This document shows positions 1 through 8,659 of a stretch of DNA of 64,000 bases, one piece after another. A program made the position numbers and the translations under genes. Under the pieces are notes generated by a model, which was given only the letters and a program-made list of their open reading frames with translations, was not told the DNA's origin and made no database searches. This DNA comes from Planococcus donghaensis. GTDB taxonomy: Bacteria; Bacillota; Bacilli; Bacillales_A; Planococcaceae. Numbering within the stretch: the stretch's first letter is position 1; each line of letters opens with the position of its first letter. The DNA lies in NCBI RefSeq assembly GCF_001687665.2, contig NZ_CP016543.2, forward strand, positions 1,364,001-1,428,000, read 5' to 3'.

Positions 1-1
1 A

Positions 2-286
2 GGGCGTTTGAACATTAAAAACGCAGCATTTAAACGTGATTTCGGACCAATCGACGAAAAATGCGATTGCTATACATGTACAAATTATTCGCGTGCATAT
101 GTCCATCATTTAATTCGTGCCGATGAAACCTTCGGAATTCGACTTACTAGTTATCATAACCTGCAATTTCTGTTAAACTTAATGGGACAGGTGCGTCAAG
201 CTATTCGAGAAGACCGCCTGGGAGATTTCCGCGAAGAATTTTTTGAAGCTTACGGTTTCAATAAACCCAATGCTAAAAATTTCTGA
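2..286 (+). CDS. tgt: Queuine tRNA-ribosyltransferase, C-terminal part (gene cut by window edge)
   Basis: This is the last 94 codons of Tgt, which exchanges guanine for the queuosine precursor preQ1 at position 34 of GUN-anticodon tRNAs. The reading frame is open from base 2, so the start lies upstream of the window. The segment reads [10 protein letters not shown] and then carries the zinc-binding signature CDCYTC followed by a downstream His in AYVHHLI, both typical of bacterial Tgt. Its position directly before yajC matches the B. subtilis order tgt-yrbF. The stop is TGA at 284-286. Only the zinc-binding end is visible, so nothing can be said about the active-site aspartates. Confidence 0.95.
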   Translation, partial: GRLNIKNAAFKRDFGPIDEKCDCYTCTNYSRAYVHHLIRADETFGIRLTSYHNLQFLLNLMGQVRQAIREDRLGDFREEFFEAYGFNKPNAKNF

Positions 287-328
287 GTTTGAAAAAGAAT
301 AGAGAAAGTGAAAGGGGGAAATTGAATA

Positions 329-604
329 ATGGATACGTTAATTGCGTTATCACCTTTACTATTAATGTTCTTGTTAATGTGGTTTTTCATCATCCGTCCT
401 GCCCAAAAGCGTCAGAAAGCAACGAAAGACATGCAGTCTGAACTAAGACGTGGCGACCGCATTGTCACAATCGGTGGTTTGCACGGCCTAGTGGATGCAG
501 TAGATGATGCAACAGTCTACATCACGGTAGCTGATGGCACGCGTTTGCAGTTTGAGCGTCAAGCGATCGCACGTGTAGTGGAATCTGCAAAAGCAGCAAT
601 CTAA
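329..604 (+). CDS. yajC: Preprotein translocase accessory subunit YajC
   Basis: This 91-residue membrane protein is of the usual size for the family. It has a single N-terminal transmembrane helix (about residues 5-22, LSPLLLMFLLMWFFIIRP), followed by the family hallmark of a basic stretch and a small beta-rich domain (RRGDRIVTIGGLHGLV). YajC associates with SecDF next to SecYEG at the membrane. The ATG at 329 follows a purine-rich GGGGGAA site. It lies 42 bases after tgt and is followed by a strong terminator, so it probably ends the tgt transcription unit. Confidence 0.95.
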   Translation: MDTLIALSPLLLMFLLMWFFIIRPAQKRQKATKDMQSELRRGDRIVTIGGLHGLVDAVDDATVYITVADGTRLQFERQAIARVVESAKAAI

Positions 605-614
605 ATGTAAAAGC

Positions 615-642
615 ACGCCTTCGATTCAGAAGGCGTTTTTTT
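615..642 (+). terminator. Rho-independent terminator after yajC
   Basis: An 8-bp stem, ACGCCTTC (615-622) with GAAGGCGT (629-636), is followed directly by a run of seven T. It separates the tgt-yajC unit from comN. Confidence 0.9.
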
Positions 643-663
643 ATTGAATAAAAAATGTACTTA

Positions 664-692
664 TTCTAAATTTTCCAGTTACGAGGTACAAT
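664..692 (+). promoter_or_regulatory. Candidate sigma-A promoter of comN
   Basis: TTCTAA at 664-669 and TACAAT at 687-692 are separated by 17 bases, about 30 bases before the comN start and just after the yajC terminator. The -35 box is a weak match, so the call rests mainly on the -10 box and position. Confidence 0.45.
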
Positions 693-722
693 AGGTACAG
701 CACATCGGAAAGGAGTATTCGC

Positions 723-1031
723 ATGACGAGTTATCCAGAACAATTTAAATTCGTTTTGCCAGCGCTCGAAAGTAAACGCAGTGAATTTCATCATTTCGAT
801 TACGATACTTTTACAGAAGAAGATTTATGGGAATTTTGTGTAAAGAAAAAATGGCGAAAAAAAGATATAAACACTATGCACTTGTATGAAATGATTAACG
901 ACATTATGGATATGAGGGCATCTGACTTTTTGGCTTATCATCAAGTTGAAGCGTTAAAAAAAGCCCGGTGGCATGATGACAGCACGCTTGAAAATATTCA
1001 ACATTTACTGCGTCCACCGAATAAAAAATAA
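723..1031 (+). CDS. comN: Post-transcriptional regulator of the ComN/YrzD family
   Basis: This 102-residue soluble protein is rich in charged and aromatic residues (EEDLWEFCVKKKWRKKD near residue 35). Length, composition and position between yajC and secDF match B. subtilis YrzD, renamed ComN. In B. subtilis it promotes accumulation and polar localisation of comE mRNA through the comE 5' leader, together with DivIVA. An AAGGAG ribosome site precedes the ATG at 723. The likely target, comEA-comEB-comEC, is also in this window at 40961-44507. In B. subtilis spoVB and yrzE lie between yajC and comN; here there is no room for them. The function is transferred by family and synteny, not demonstrated. 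Confidence 0.8.
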   Translation: MTSYPEQFKFVLPALESKRSEFHHFDYDTFTEEDLWEFCVKKKWRKKDINTMHLYEMINDIMDMRASDFLAYHQVEALKKARWHDDSTLENIQHLLRPPNKK

Positions 1032-1050
1032 ATGCATATTTTTTATTCGG
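1017..1050 (+). repeat. Perfect 14-bp A/T-rich inverted repeat overlapping the comN stop
   Basis: CCGAATAAAAAATA at 1017-1030 pairs perfectly with 1037-1050 around a 6-base loop, and the comN stop codon lies in the left arm. The A-run and T-run inside the arms would let it act as a terminator in either direction, but no separate T tract follows on the + strand. Confidence 0.6.
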
Positions 1051-1111
1051 TAGACTGGATTCAACTAGATTTTTAAAACACACATCTATCACTCGATTAG
1101 CCGAGTTGAAT

Positions 1112-1140
1112 TTGACAGCGCTTTATCGCTGTTTCATAAT
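1112..1140 (+). promoter_or_regulatory. Sigma-A promoter of secDF
   Basis: TTGACA at 1112-1117, a 17-base spacer and CATAAT at 1135-1140 form a near-consensus promoter. The expected transcription start is near 1147, leaving a short leader before the secDF ATG at 1181. Confidence 0.75.
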
Positions 1141-1180
1141 GATAGTGCTGTGTTTTTCACGACGAGGAGGAAAATTACAT

Positions 1181-3457
1181 ATGAAAGCAAGAGGTCGCAT
1201 TATTGCCTTTTTCTTGTTGGTAGCTTTACTAATAGGAGTTATTGGCAGCACGAGTTTACCGATCGCCAAAGACATTAAATTAGGATTGGATTTACAAGGT
1301 GGTTTTGAAGTGCTTTACGAAGTAACAGCGCTTGAAGATGGCCAAGAAATTACGCAAGACGTGCTGACGGATACGACCAATGCGTTAATGAACCGAATTA
1401 ACGTACTCGGTGTCAGTGAACCGGTGATTCAAATTGAAGGAGAAGATCGCATTCGTGTTCAATTAGCGGGCGTAGAAGATCAGTCTTCTGCTCGAGAATT
1501 GCTGTCGACGGAAGCCAACTTAACATTCCGCGATGCTGAAGACAATTTATTGCTTTCAGGGAATGACTTGAAACAAGGTGGAGCTACGGGAACCTTTGAT
1601 TCGAATGGTAACCCAATCGTTACATTGGAATTAAACGACCCGAGTAAATTTGCTGAAATTACAGAACAAGTTTCACAAATAGCATCACCTAATAATGTCC
1701 TGGTTATTTGGCTTGATTTTGAAGAAGGTGTAGATTCATTTGCAGAAGAACGGTTAAAGGCCGATCCGAAATTTGTTTCTGCTCCAAGTGTAAACCAACG
1801 AATTTCTTCACCATCTGTTGAAATTTCAGGGTCATTTACAGTAGAAGAAACGCAAAACCTTGCGGGAATTTTAAATGCCGGTGCGTTACCAGTTAGTTTA
1901 GAAGAGATTTATTCAACTTCTGTCGGTGCGCAATTTGGTGAGCAAGCTCTAGACCAAACAATGGTGGCAGCTGCAGTTGGTATTGCGTTAGTGCTGTTAT
2001 TCATGCTTGTATACTATCGTTTGCCAGGTATGGTCGCAGTGGTTACGCTATCTGCCTATGTGTACTTGATTTTGCTCGTATTTGAATGGATTGGTGGCGT
2101 GTTGACGTTGCCAGGTATTGCGGCAATTATGTTGGGTGTCGGGATGGCAGTAGATGCCAACATCATCACATATGAACGTATTCGTGAAGAAATGCGTATA
2201 GGGAAGTCGATTAAAGAGTCGTTCCAAGTAGGCGCACGTTCTTCGTTTTCTGCCATTGTAGATGCGAACGTTACAACTTTATTAGCTGCAATTGTGCTAT
2301 TTTATTTTGGTACAAGTTCAGTTAAAGGATTCGCGACGTTACTTATTATTTCTATTTTAGTTAGTTTCTTAACGGCTGTTTGGGGATCACGTTTACTGCT
2401 TGGCTTGTGGGTCAACAGTGGTTTACTCGACAACAAACCTGGTTTGTTCGGATTGAAAAAATCAGTGATTTATTCAAAAGAAAAAGAGTTAGAAATTACT
2501 GATCTGCCGACGCGTTTCGACCGTTTTGATTTTGCGGCCAATCGCAATAAGTTTTTCTTAGCTTCGATTGTATTGATCGTTTCTGGAATGGCTGTTCTTG
2601 GTGTGTTCCGTTTAAATCTAGGAATCGATTTCTCAAGTGGGACGCGAGTGGAAATTGCATCAGAAGCTGCGTTAACAAAAGAAGAAGTGCAAACTTTCTT
2701 AGATGGAGCTGGATTTGAAACAGACGATATTGTTATTTCAGGTGATGATTCCAATATTGGTGTTGCTCGTTTCAAAGAAGAGTTTAGCCAAGAACAAATT
2801 AACAATTTGAAAGCTGTTACAATGGATGAGTTTGGCGCAGAACCAAACGTGTCAACAGTGTCACCGACAGTAGGTCAAGAATTGGCGAAAAATGCACTGT
2901 ATGCCTTATCCATCGCAGCTGTTGGCATTATCATTTATGTCGCGTTCCGTTTTGAATGGCGCATGGGTGTCGCTTCAATCGTTGCATTAATTCACGATGC
3001 ATTCTTTATCGTCGCAGCATTTAGTTTGCTCCGTCTTGAAGTAGACATTACCTTTATCGCTGCGGTCTTAACGATTATCGGTTACTCGATCAATGATACG
3101 ATAGTGACATTTGACCGTATTCGTGAAAACATGAAACGGATGAAGAAAATTGATACGGTCGAGCAATTAGAGAAAGTGGTCAACGTATCACTTCGCCAAA
3201 CGCTAGGGCGTTCAGTCAACACGGTGTTAACCGTCTTATTAGTTGTAATTGCGCTATTAATCTTTGGTGCACCTTCAATCACCAACTTCTCGATTGCCTT
3301 ACTTATTGGCTTGATTGCCGGTACTTATTCTTCAATCTTTATCGCGGCTCAGTTATGGCTAGTTTTGAAAAAAGGTGAGTTGAATAAAAAGGGACCAATC
3401 GATATTGAGAAAAAAGAACAAGAAAACAAATGGGGTTCTGACGAGCCTGTCGTTTAA
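1181..3457 (+). CDS. secDF: Protein translocase subunit SecDF (SecD-SecF fusion)
   Basis: This 758-residue polytopic membrane protein uses proton motive force to pull secreted proteins off the Sec channel. The N-terminal half is SecD-like: a first helix at about 9-25, a periplasmic-type region beginning DIKLGLDLQGG, then a helix bundle containing GIAAIMLGVGMAVDANII. The C-terminal half repeats the pattern as SecF (LNLGIDFSSGTRVEI, then IGYSINDTIVTFDRIREN). The fused form is usual in Bacillales. I chose the ATG at 1181 because GAGGAGG (1164-1170) lies before it, and an upstream in-frame TTG at 1106 has no such site and falls in front of the promoter. A strong terminator follows. Confidence 0.97.
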   Translation: MKARGRIIAFFLLVALLIGVIGSTSLPIAKDIKLGLDLQGGFEVLYEVTALEDGQEITQDVLTDTTNALMNRINVLGVSEPVIQIEGEDRIRVQLAGVEDQSSARELLSTEANLTFRDAEDNLLLSGNDLKQGGATGTFDSNGNPIVTLELNDPSKFAEITEQVSQIASPNNVLVIWLDFEEGVDSFAEERLKADPKFVSAPSVNQRISSPSVEISGSFTVEETQNLAGILNAGALPVSLEEIYSTSVGAQFGEQALDQTMVAAAVGIALVLLFMLVYYRLPGMVAVVTLSAYVYLILLVFEWIGGVLTLPGIAAIMLGVGMAVDANIITYERIREEMRIGKSIKESFQVGARSSFSAIVDANVTTLLAAIVLFYFGTSSVKGFATLLIISILVSFLTAVWGSRLLLGLWVNSGLLDNKPGLFGLKKSVIYSKEKELEITDLPTRFDRFDFAANRNKFFLASIVLIVSGMAVLGVFRLNLGIDFSSGTRVEIASEAALTKEEVQTFLDGAGFETDDIVISGDDSNIGVARFKEEFSQEQINNLKAVTMDEFGAEPNVSTVSPTVGQELAKNALYALSIAAVGIIIYVAFRFEWRMGVASIVALIHDAFFIVAAFSLLRLEVDITFIAAVLTIIGYSINDTIVTFDRIRENMKRMKKIDTVEQLEKVVNVSLRQTLGRSVNTVLTVLLVVIALLIFGAPSITNFSIALLIGLIAGTYSSIFIAAQLWLVLKKGELNKKGPIDIEKKEQENKWGSDEPVV

Positions 3458-3470
3458 GTTTGAAATAGAA

Positions 3471-3511
3471 ATGGAACAGGGTATAGTTAGAATGACCCTG
3501 TTCCATTTTTT
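3471..3511 (+). terminator. Rho-independent terminator after secDF
   Basis: A perfect 12-bp stem, ATGGAACAGGGT at 3471-3482 with ACCCTGTTCCAT at 3495-3506, is followed by a T run. Confidence 0.92.
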
Positions 3512-3531
3512 AGTTGAGAGGAGAAATGACA

Positions 3532-3909
3532 ATGAAACTACAATGGCTACTTTTAATTGGACTTGTTTTTGCCGTAATTATTGCTGTATTTGCCGTTGTC
3601 AACGTTGATGAAGTTCCCGTCAATTATGTATTTGGCGAAGCTGAATGGCCATTGATTTTGGTTATTTTAGCCTCTGCGCTTCTTGGTTTTTTACTGAGCA
3701 GCGTGTTGGCGATTATGCGCAACTACCAAATGCAACGCAAAATTAAAGCATTGCAAAAAGAAATGGCAGTAAAAGAAACACTAATCGCGACACAACAAAA
3801 CGAAATTGGTGCCTACCAAAAAGCGGGCATAGAACCAGAAGCTCAAATTGTAACAAGTGAAAAACCACCAGAAGATTCGGAAGAAAAAACAACTAAAGAG
3901 GAAATCTGA
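3532..3909 (+). CDS. LapA-domain membrane protein (YrvD-like)
   Basis: A 125-residue small membrane protein with two hydrophobic helices: about residues 2-22 (WLLLIGLVFAVIIAVFAVV) and about 38-60 (PLILVILASALLGFLLSSVLA). A coiled-coil, charged C-terminal tail follows. The NVDEVPVNYVFGEAEWPLIL region between the helices is typical of the lipopolysaccharide-assembly-protein-A domain found in many Gram-positive proteins of unknown role. It corresponds in position to B. subtilis yrvD between secDF and recJ. The ATG at 3532 is preferred over 3526 because it has the better spacing from GAGAGGA. Function in Firmicutes is unknown. Confidence 0.8.
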   Translation: MKLQWLLLIGLVFAVIIAVFAVVNVDEVPVNYVFGEAEWPLILVILASALLGFLLSSVLAIMRNYQMQRKIKALQKEMAVKETLIATQQNEIGAYQKAGIEPEAQIVTSEKPPEDSEEKTTKEEI

Positions 3910-3918
3910 AAAAAATGA

Positions 3919-3948
3919 ACCTTTCGATGGAGACATCGAAAGGTTTTT
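3919..3948 (+). terminator. Rho-independent terminator before recJ
   Basis: An 11-bp stem, ACCTTTCGATG (3919-3929) with CATCGAAAGGT (3934-3944), closes on a GAGA tetraloop and is followed by T5. Confidence 0.9.
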
Positions 3949-3995
3949 GTCTGTGATTTTTTACTGTATAATGAATCGGTGAGGAAGTGAATTCG

Positions 3996-6338
3996 ATGAT
4001 AGAATCTAAAAAAAGATGGCGTTTAACAACGCCAGATGAACAACGAGTCCAAGACATTCAGAACGAATTGAATATATCATCTGTGCTAGCTAAAATTTTA
4101 GTGACACGTGGTTTAAATACAGCGGAAGCAGCACGCTCATTTATGAACATGGATGTTAGTGGTATGCACGACCCTTATTTAATGAAAGACATGGACATCG
4201 CCATTGCACGAATTCGAGAAGCCATTGATAAGCAAGAAAAAGTTGTGGTGTATGGCGATTACGATGCGGATGGTGTGACGAGTACGACGGTTATGATGAC
4301 TGCGCTACAAGATTTAGGGGCCGATGTGTCTTTTATGATACCGAATCGCTTTAAGCATGGTTACGGACCCAATACGGAATTGTTCAAACAAGCTTTTGAT
4401 AATGGAACCAAATTAATCGTTACTGTCGATAACGGCATTTCTGGCATCGAGCAAGTGGACTTTGCCAACAGCTTGGGCATGGATGTTATTATTAGTGATC
4501 ACCATGATATTGGAGAGCAATTACCGAATGCGTTAGCAATTGTTCACCCACGTCATCCCGAAGGACATTATCCTTTTGGCGAACTCGCGGGAGTTGGTGT
4601 CGCGTTTAAAATGGCTCACGCGCTATATGAAGAAGTTCCAGATCACTTGATCGAGTTGACCGCGATTGGGACAGTGGCCGATTTGGTGCCGCTTCACGGA
4701 GAAAACCGTGTGTTTGTAAAAGAAGGATTGGCGGCATTAATTGATTCACCGAGTCCGGCGATTGGAGCTCTTTGTGAAGTAGCGGGTATCAAACAACAAG
4801 ACATAACAGAAGAAACAATTGGCTTTATGTTCGGTCCACGCATTAACGCCATTGGACGCCTGCAAGATGCAGATCCAGCTGTTCAAATGTTCTTAACAGA
4901 AGACCCTGCAGAAGCGCGTTCGTTAGCTTCTGGACTAGATGTGTTAAACAAAGAACGGCAAGCCATTGTAAAACAAATTTCAGAAGAAGCGATGCAACAA
5001 GTTGAACAACGTTATCCAGAAGGCGTTCCGCGAGTACTAGTTGTCGCACAAGAAGGTTGGAATCCAGGGGTAGTTGGAATTGTGGCGTCGAAACTGACAG
5101 AGAAATTTTATCGTCCGTCGATTGTTTTGTCGCTTAATCCAGAAAACGGCAAAGCAAAAGGTTCTGCACGAAGCATCGATGGTTTTCATTTGTATAACGA
5201 ACTCGCTAAAAACCGGGATATTTTGCCTCATTTTGGAGGACACCCTATGGCAGCGGGGATGACACTTGAAGCCAGTGATGTGGATGAGTTGCGCGAACGG
5301 TTGATCGAGCAAGCAGAAACGAGTTTAACAGCAGAAGACTTAATGCCTGTTATTGATATTGATATTCCGTTGCGTTTAGACGAAATCGACATTACGGCTA
5401 TTGAATCGATGCGTTCACTTGCGCCATTTGGGATGGGTTTTGCTAAACCGAAGTTTTACCTTGAAGGTGTACATGTATCATCGATTCGTAAAATTGGTGC
5501 GGCTCAAAATCACCTGAAAATGGAATTAACGCAACATGCAGCCTCGCTTGACGCAGTGGGCTTTGGGCTCGGTACTGTAGGAGATGAGTTAACACCAGAT
5601 GTGAAAATTGATGTGATTGGTGATTTGCAAGTAAACGAGTGGAACGGTCGTAAAAAACCACAGCTAATGGTGGAAGATGTTCGGACAGATCAATGGCAAT
5701 TATTCGATATTCGTGGCATTCGCCAAGTATCACGATGGTCAAAGCTGATACCGACTCAAAACCAAGTGTTTTTAGCGTTTAAAGAAGAAACACCGGCTTT
5801 ATTTCAATCGTTTTTACCGCAACCGATTTGCACAGTGGCTCAACTAGATGCTTTGTCTACTAGCAAAGATCATTTAGTGCTGCTGGACTTACCAGAATCA
5901 GAAGAGCAACTAGCAGAGGTTTTGGCAAAGTTAAAACCAAAACGAATTTATGCGCATTTTCATGCCAAGGACTCTCAGTATTTCGAGCAAATTCCAACGC
6001 GTGAACAATTCAAATGGTTGTTCGCTTTTATTAAAAAGCGGGGATCATTTGACTTTAATAAACATTGTGACGAGTTAGCAAAACACAAAGGTTGGACCCG
6101 CGAATCATTATTTTTCATGCTGCAGGTGTTTTTTGAACTTGGTTTTGTTACACTTAACAATGGCATTACCGAGATTGCGCAATCGCCAAGCAAACAGGAT
6201 TTATCAGAAGCTCCGATTTACAAACGTCGTGAGCAGCAGATTGCCTTAGAGCAAAAGCTTTTGTATGCGTCTTTTAAAGATTTAAAAGAGTGGTTCGATA
6301 CGAAAGTATCTGCCAAGGAGGAAGAAATATGGATTTAA
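3996..6338 (+). CDS. recJ: Single-stranded-DNA-specific exonuclease RecJ
   Basis: A 780-residue 5'-3' single-strand exonuclease of the DHH phosphoesterase superfamily, acting in recombinational and mismatch repair. Visible motifs are the first metal-binding block [14 protein letters not shown] (near residue 84), ISDHHDIGE (the DHH motif, near 166) and the DHHA1 motif [10 protein letters not shown] (near 413). An OB-fold and a C-terminal extension typical of Bacillales RecJ follow (family length about 780). The ATG at 3996 is chosen because GAGGAAG lies 8 bases upstream; an in-frame GTG at 3987 would overlap that site. Its 3' end overlaps apt by 10 bases, indicating translational coupling. Confidence 0.96.
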   Translation: MIESKKRWRLTTPDEQRVQDIQNELNISSVLAKILVTRGLNTAEAARSFMNMDVSGMHDPYLMKDMDIAIARIREAIDKQEKVVVYGDYDADGVTSTTVMMTALQDLGADVSFMIPNRFKHGYGPNTELFKQAFDNGTKLIVTVDNGISGIEQVDFANSLGMDVIISDHHDIGEQLPNALAIVHPRHPEGHYPFGELAGVGVAFKMAHALYEEVPDHLIELTAIGTVADLVPLHGENRVFVKEGLAALIDSPSPAIGALCEVAGIKQQDITEETIGFMFGPRINAIGRLQDADPAVQMFLTEDPAEARSLASGLDVLNKERQAIVKQISEEAMQQVEQRYPEGVPRVLVVAQEGWNPGVVGIVASKLTEKFYRPSIVLSLNPENGKAKGSARSIDGFHLYNELAKNRDILPHFGGHPMAAGMTLEASDVDELRERLIEQAETSLTAEDLMPVIDIDIPLRLDEIDITAIESMRSLAPFGMGFAKPKFYLEGVHVSSIRKIGAAQNHLKMELTQHAASLDAVGFGLGTVGDELTPDVKIDVIGDLQVNEWNGRKKPQLMVEDVRTDQWQLFDIRGIRQVSRWSKLIPTQNQVFLAFKEETPALFQSFLPQPICTVAQLDALSTSKDHLVLLDLPESEEQLAEVLAKLKPKRIYAHFHAKDSQYFEQIPTREQFKWLFAFIKKRGSFDFNKHCDELAKHKGWTRESLFFMLQVFFELGFVTLNNGITEIAQSPSKQDLSEAPIYKRREQQIALEQKLLYASFKDLKEWFDTKVSAKEEEIWI

Positions 6339-6841
6339 AACAGTACATTACCATTGTTGAAGATTGGCCAAAACCAGGAATTCGTTTTAAAGACATCACG
6401 TCGTTGATGGATAACGGAACTGCCTATAAGTATGCAACAGATCAAATTGTTGAATACGCAAAAACAGTAAATGCTGAAATCATTGTAGGGCCTGAAGCAC
6501 GCGGATTTATCATCGGCTGCCCAGTCGCTTATGCACTTGAACTTGGCTTTGCTCCTGTACGGAAAGAAGGCAAATTGCCACGTGAAGTGATCAAAGCCGA
6601 ATACGGCCTTGAATACGGAACAGATATTTTAACGATGCATAAAGATGCTATCAAACCGGGTCAACGCGTATTGATCACGGATGACTTGCTTGCAACGGGT
6701 GGCACAATTGGGGCTACGATTAACTTAGTAGAACAGCTAGGCGGCATTGTCGTTGGCTGCGCATTTTTGATTGAATTGACTTACTTAGATGGACGCAAAA
6801 ATTTAGGCGGCTATGACGTCACGACATTAATGCAATATTAA
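6329..6841 (+). CDS. apt: Adenine phosphoribosyltransferase
   Basis: A 170-residue enzyme that salvages adenine to AMP using PRPP in the cytoplasm. The PRPP-binding loop [13 protein letters not shown] lies near residue 115, and [15 protein letters not shown] near 55-70 is typical of Apt. Length equals that of B. subtilis Apt. The start ATG at 6329 lies inside the recJ reading frame, with an AAGGAGGAAG site just before it. In most Bacillales relA follows directly; here a beta-helix gene intervenes. Confidence 0.97.
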   Translation: MDLKQYITIVEDWPKPGIRFKDITSLMDNGTAYKYATDQIVEYAKTVNAEIIVGPEARGFIIGCPVAYALELGFAPVRKEGKLPREVIKAEYGLEYGTDILTMHKDAIKPGQRVLITDDLLATGGTIGATINLVEQLGGIVVGCAFLIELTYLDGRKNLGGYDVTTLMQY

Positions 6842-6845
6842 TATG

Positions 6846-6880
6846 AAATCTCTTTGCCTTTTGGTAAAGAGATTTTTTTC
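6846..6880 (+). terminator. Rho-independent terminator after apt
   Basis: A 13-bp stem with one G-U pair, AAATCTCTTTGCC (6846-6858) with 6863-6875, closes on TTTT and continues into T7. It uncouples recJ-apt from the next gene. Confidence 0.88.
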
Positions 6881-6930
6881 TAACATCACGGGTATAGATA
6901 CTGTAATAACTATATAAGCGAGGTGCCTGA

Positions 6931-8490
6931 ATGATGAAGTTGGAAAAAAATCACAATCCCCTTTTAAATGCCGCATGGATTGACCAATTGTTGGACAATC
7001 GTACACCCCTAGAAGAAATAACCTACGAAACAGAGCGATATTTTAAAGCGATTAAAAAAGATTTTGCTATGAGCAAGTATTCTCGTCAGAAAAAAACATT
7101 CGTGCAACACGTTTGGTCCCTGTTTTCAGAAAAATTTACAATAGAAGATGAAGAGGGTTTCAAAAGTGTTGTTTCTGGAAATAATCTTTATCCGTCGTGG
7201 AAAGAGCGGCTTGATCGAGAGTACCGAAAACTAGAGTCCACTATTTTAGACCGCGTCGTTGTGACCGATTATGGGGCCATGGGAGATGGACTAACCGACA
7301 ATACAGCTGCCTTTTACCGTGCATTTGGTAAAGGTGCGATAGAAGTAAAAGTACCGGCAGGCGTTTATTTAGTTAAAGGATTGCGTATTCCATCTTGGAC
7401 GCGTCTAGTTGGAGCTGGCAAAGGCAAGACGATTATAAAGCTTCATCCAGATGCACCGCGCCGGACACGGTTACTGACTAACCGCAATTACATAAAAGGC
7501 AATCGGAATATTTCTGTAGAACAGTTAACGTTAGACTGGAACGTGGAACGTCTTGGCAATATTGAGAAAACCAGCACGGGTAATAATTACTCGAGTTGTT
7601 TAACATACTCAAATCTCACATACGGATGGGTAAAAAATGTAGAAGCGCTCAATCCTGGATTGCACTGCTTTGATATTACTTCGCCGTTTTATAATTATGC
7701 AGGTGATGGGTTACGCGGAAAGAGCGGTAGCCAATTTGTTTGGCTTGATGGCGTTAACGGTTCAGGATTTGGTGACGACGGGGTAACGACGCATCATAGC
7801 GATTATATTTTCGTCTCAAACTCTCATTTTAGTGACCCGAGCGGGCGAGCGCATAAACAAGGGGTATCTAATTCAAATGGCTTTGAAATAGACGATGGAT
7901 CTAGACATGTCTGGCTCGTCAACAATTCGAGTGCACGCTGTTTTGGTGGTGTCGAAATAAAAGCCCACGCGGAATCATCAGCAGCGACAGGCGTTCATAT
8001 ATCGGGTCATTTATCTGTTCATGATAATCGATCGTTTAATTTCCGCCATATTGGCCATCATAAAAAAGAAGATCCACAATCGTTATCTGCGTTTAATATT
8101 CGTGCGCAAAAGCTAGTATCGATCGAACCTACCGAAACAGCGTTGTATAAATCTTCATCCCCGCGCTCTTTAGTCGTATCGGGATATCGAAATGTAGCCA
8201 TAAACCGCTTTTTGTTTATAGGCGATCCCAATTACGACTACAAGCAAAAACCCGCTGTGGCCATTCAATACCGAGCTGAATGTGTTTCATTGACAAATGG
8301 TGTTATTGAAAATTTTGTCACTGCTAATGCTGACGTTTCGATAGCGGGTGGCGAACAAAGTGCCAATAGTGTTCGTATAAAAAATCTGTTGAGCATAGCT
8401 TCGGCGAAAGAAACCGTTAAAGTAGGAGCGGAAAGTAGTTTGATTCATTTAGAAGAAGTTCGAAAACGAAGCAATCTTTTCTATAACTGA
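6931..8490 (+). CDS. Right-handed beta-helix protein, pectate-lyase superfamily, function unknown
   Basis: A 519-residue protein. Residues 1-105 are charged and alpha-rich and I do not recognise them. From about 110 there is a Pectate-lyase-3 type start (VTDYGAMGDGLTDNTAAF, then VKVPAGVYLVKGLRI), as seen in glycosidases, phage tailspikes and pre-neck appendage proteins. The central coils carry GFGDDGVTTHHSDYIFVSNS near 280-300, reminiscent of GH28-like catalytic aspartates, and FEIDDGSRHVWLVNNSS near 320. There is no signal peptide, anchor or LPXTG motif, so export is not explained. The RBS GAGGTG precedes the tandem ATGs at 6931/6934. It sits alone between apt and relA, where most relatives have no gene, suggesting an insertion. 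The substrate cannot be named. Confidence 0.7.
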   Translation: MMKLEKNHNPLLNAAWIDQLLDNRTPLEEITYETERYFKAIKKDFAMSKYSRQKKTFVQHVWSLFSEKFTIEDEEGFKSVVSGNNLYPSWKERLDREYRKLESTILDRVVVTDYGAMGDGLTDNTAAFYRAFGKGAIEVKVPAGVYLVKGLRIPSWTRLVGAGKGKTIIKLHPDAPRRTRLLTNRNYIKGNRNISVEQLTLDWNVERLGNIEKTSTGNNYSSCLTYSNLTYGWVKNVEALNPGLHCFDITSPFYNYAGDGLRGKSGSQFVWLDGVNGSGFGDDGVTTHHSDYIFVSNSHFSDPSGRAHKQGVSNSNGFEIDDGSRHVWLVNNSSARCFGGVEIKAHAESSAATGVHISGHLSVHDNRSFNFRHIGHHKKEDPQSLSAFNIRAQKLVSIEPTETALYKSSSPRSLVVSGYRNVAINRFLFIGDPNYDYKQKPAVAIQYRAECVSLTNGVIENFVTANADVSIAGGEQSANSVRIKNLLSIASAKETVKVGAESSLIHLEEVRKRSNLFYN

Positions 8491-8584
8491 ATGTTAATGC
8501 ACAATATAAAATACGTTCACTTTTGCTTGTTTGTCGAAATTTGACGAAAATTTCACGAAAGTCTTGTTATGCGGCTTTCAAAGC

Positions 8585-8614
8585 TTTACATTTAACTACA
8601 TTCCTTTTTATAAT
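8585..8614 (+). promoter_or_regulatory. Sigma-A promoter of relA
   Basis: TTTACA at 8585-8590, 18 bases, then TATAAT at 8609-8614, about 45 bases before the relA ATG. The 100 bases upstream (8491-8584) hold no gene. Confidence 0.7.
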
Positions 8615-8659
8615 AGATAGATATACTTTTGGAAAAAATGAAAAACAAGGTGGGCAATT

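Noticed and set aside
1106..1180. Upstream extension of secDF from a TTG at 1106
   Set aside because: The TTG lies before the secDF -35 box and has no ribosome site; GAGGAGG fits the ATG at 1181.
6890..6895. GGGTAT upstream of the beta-helix gene as a sigma-B -10 box
   Set aside because: No GTTT-type -35 is found at the required distance; the region there is the apt terminator T run.
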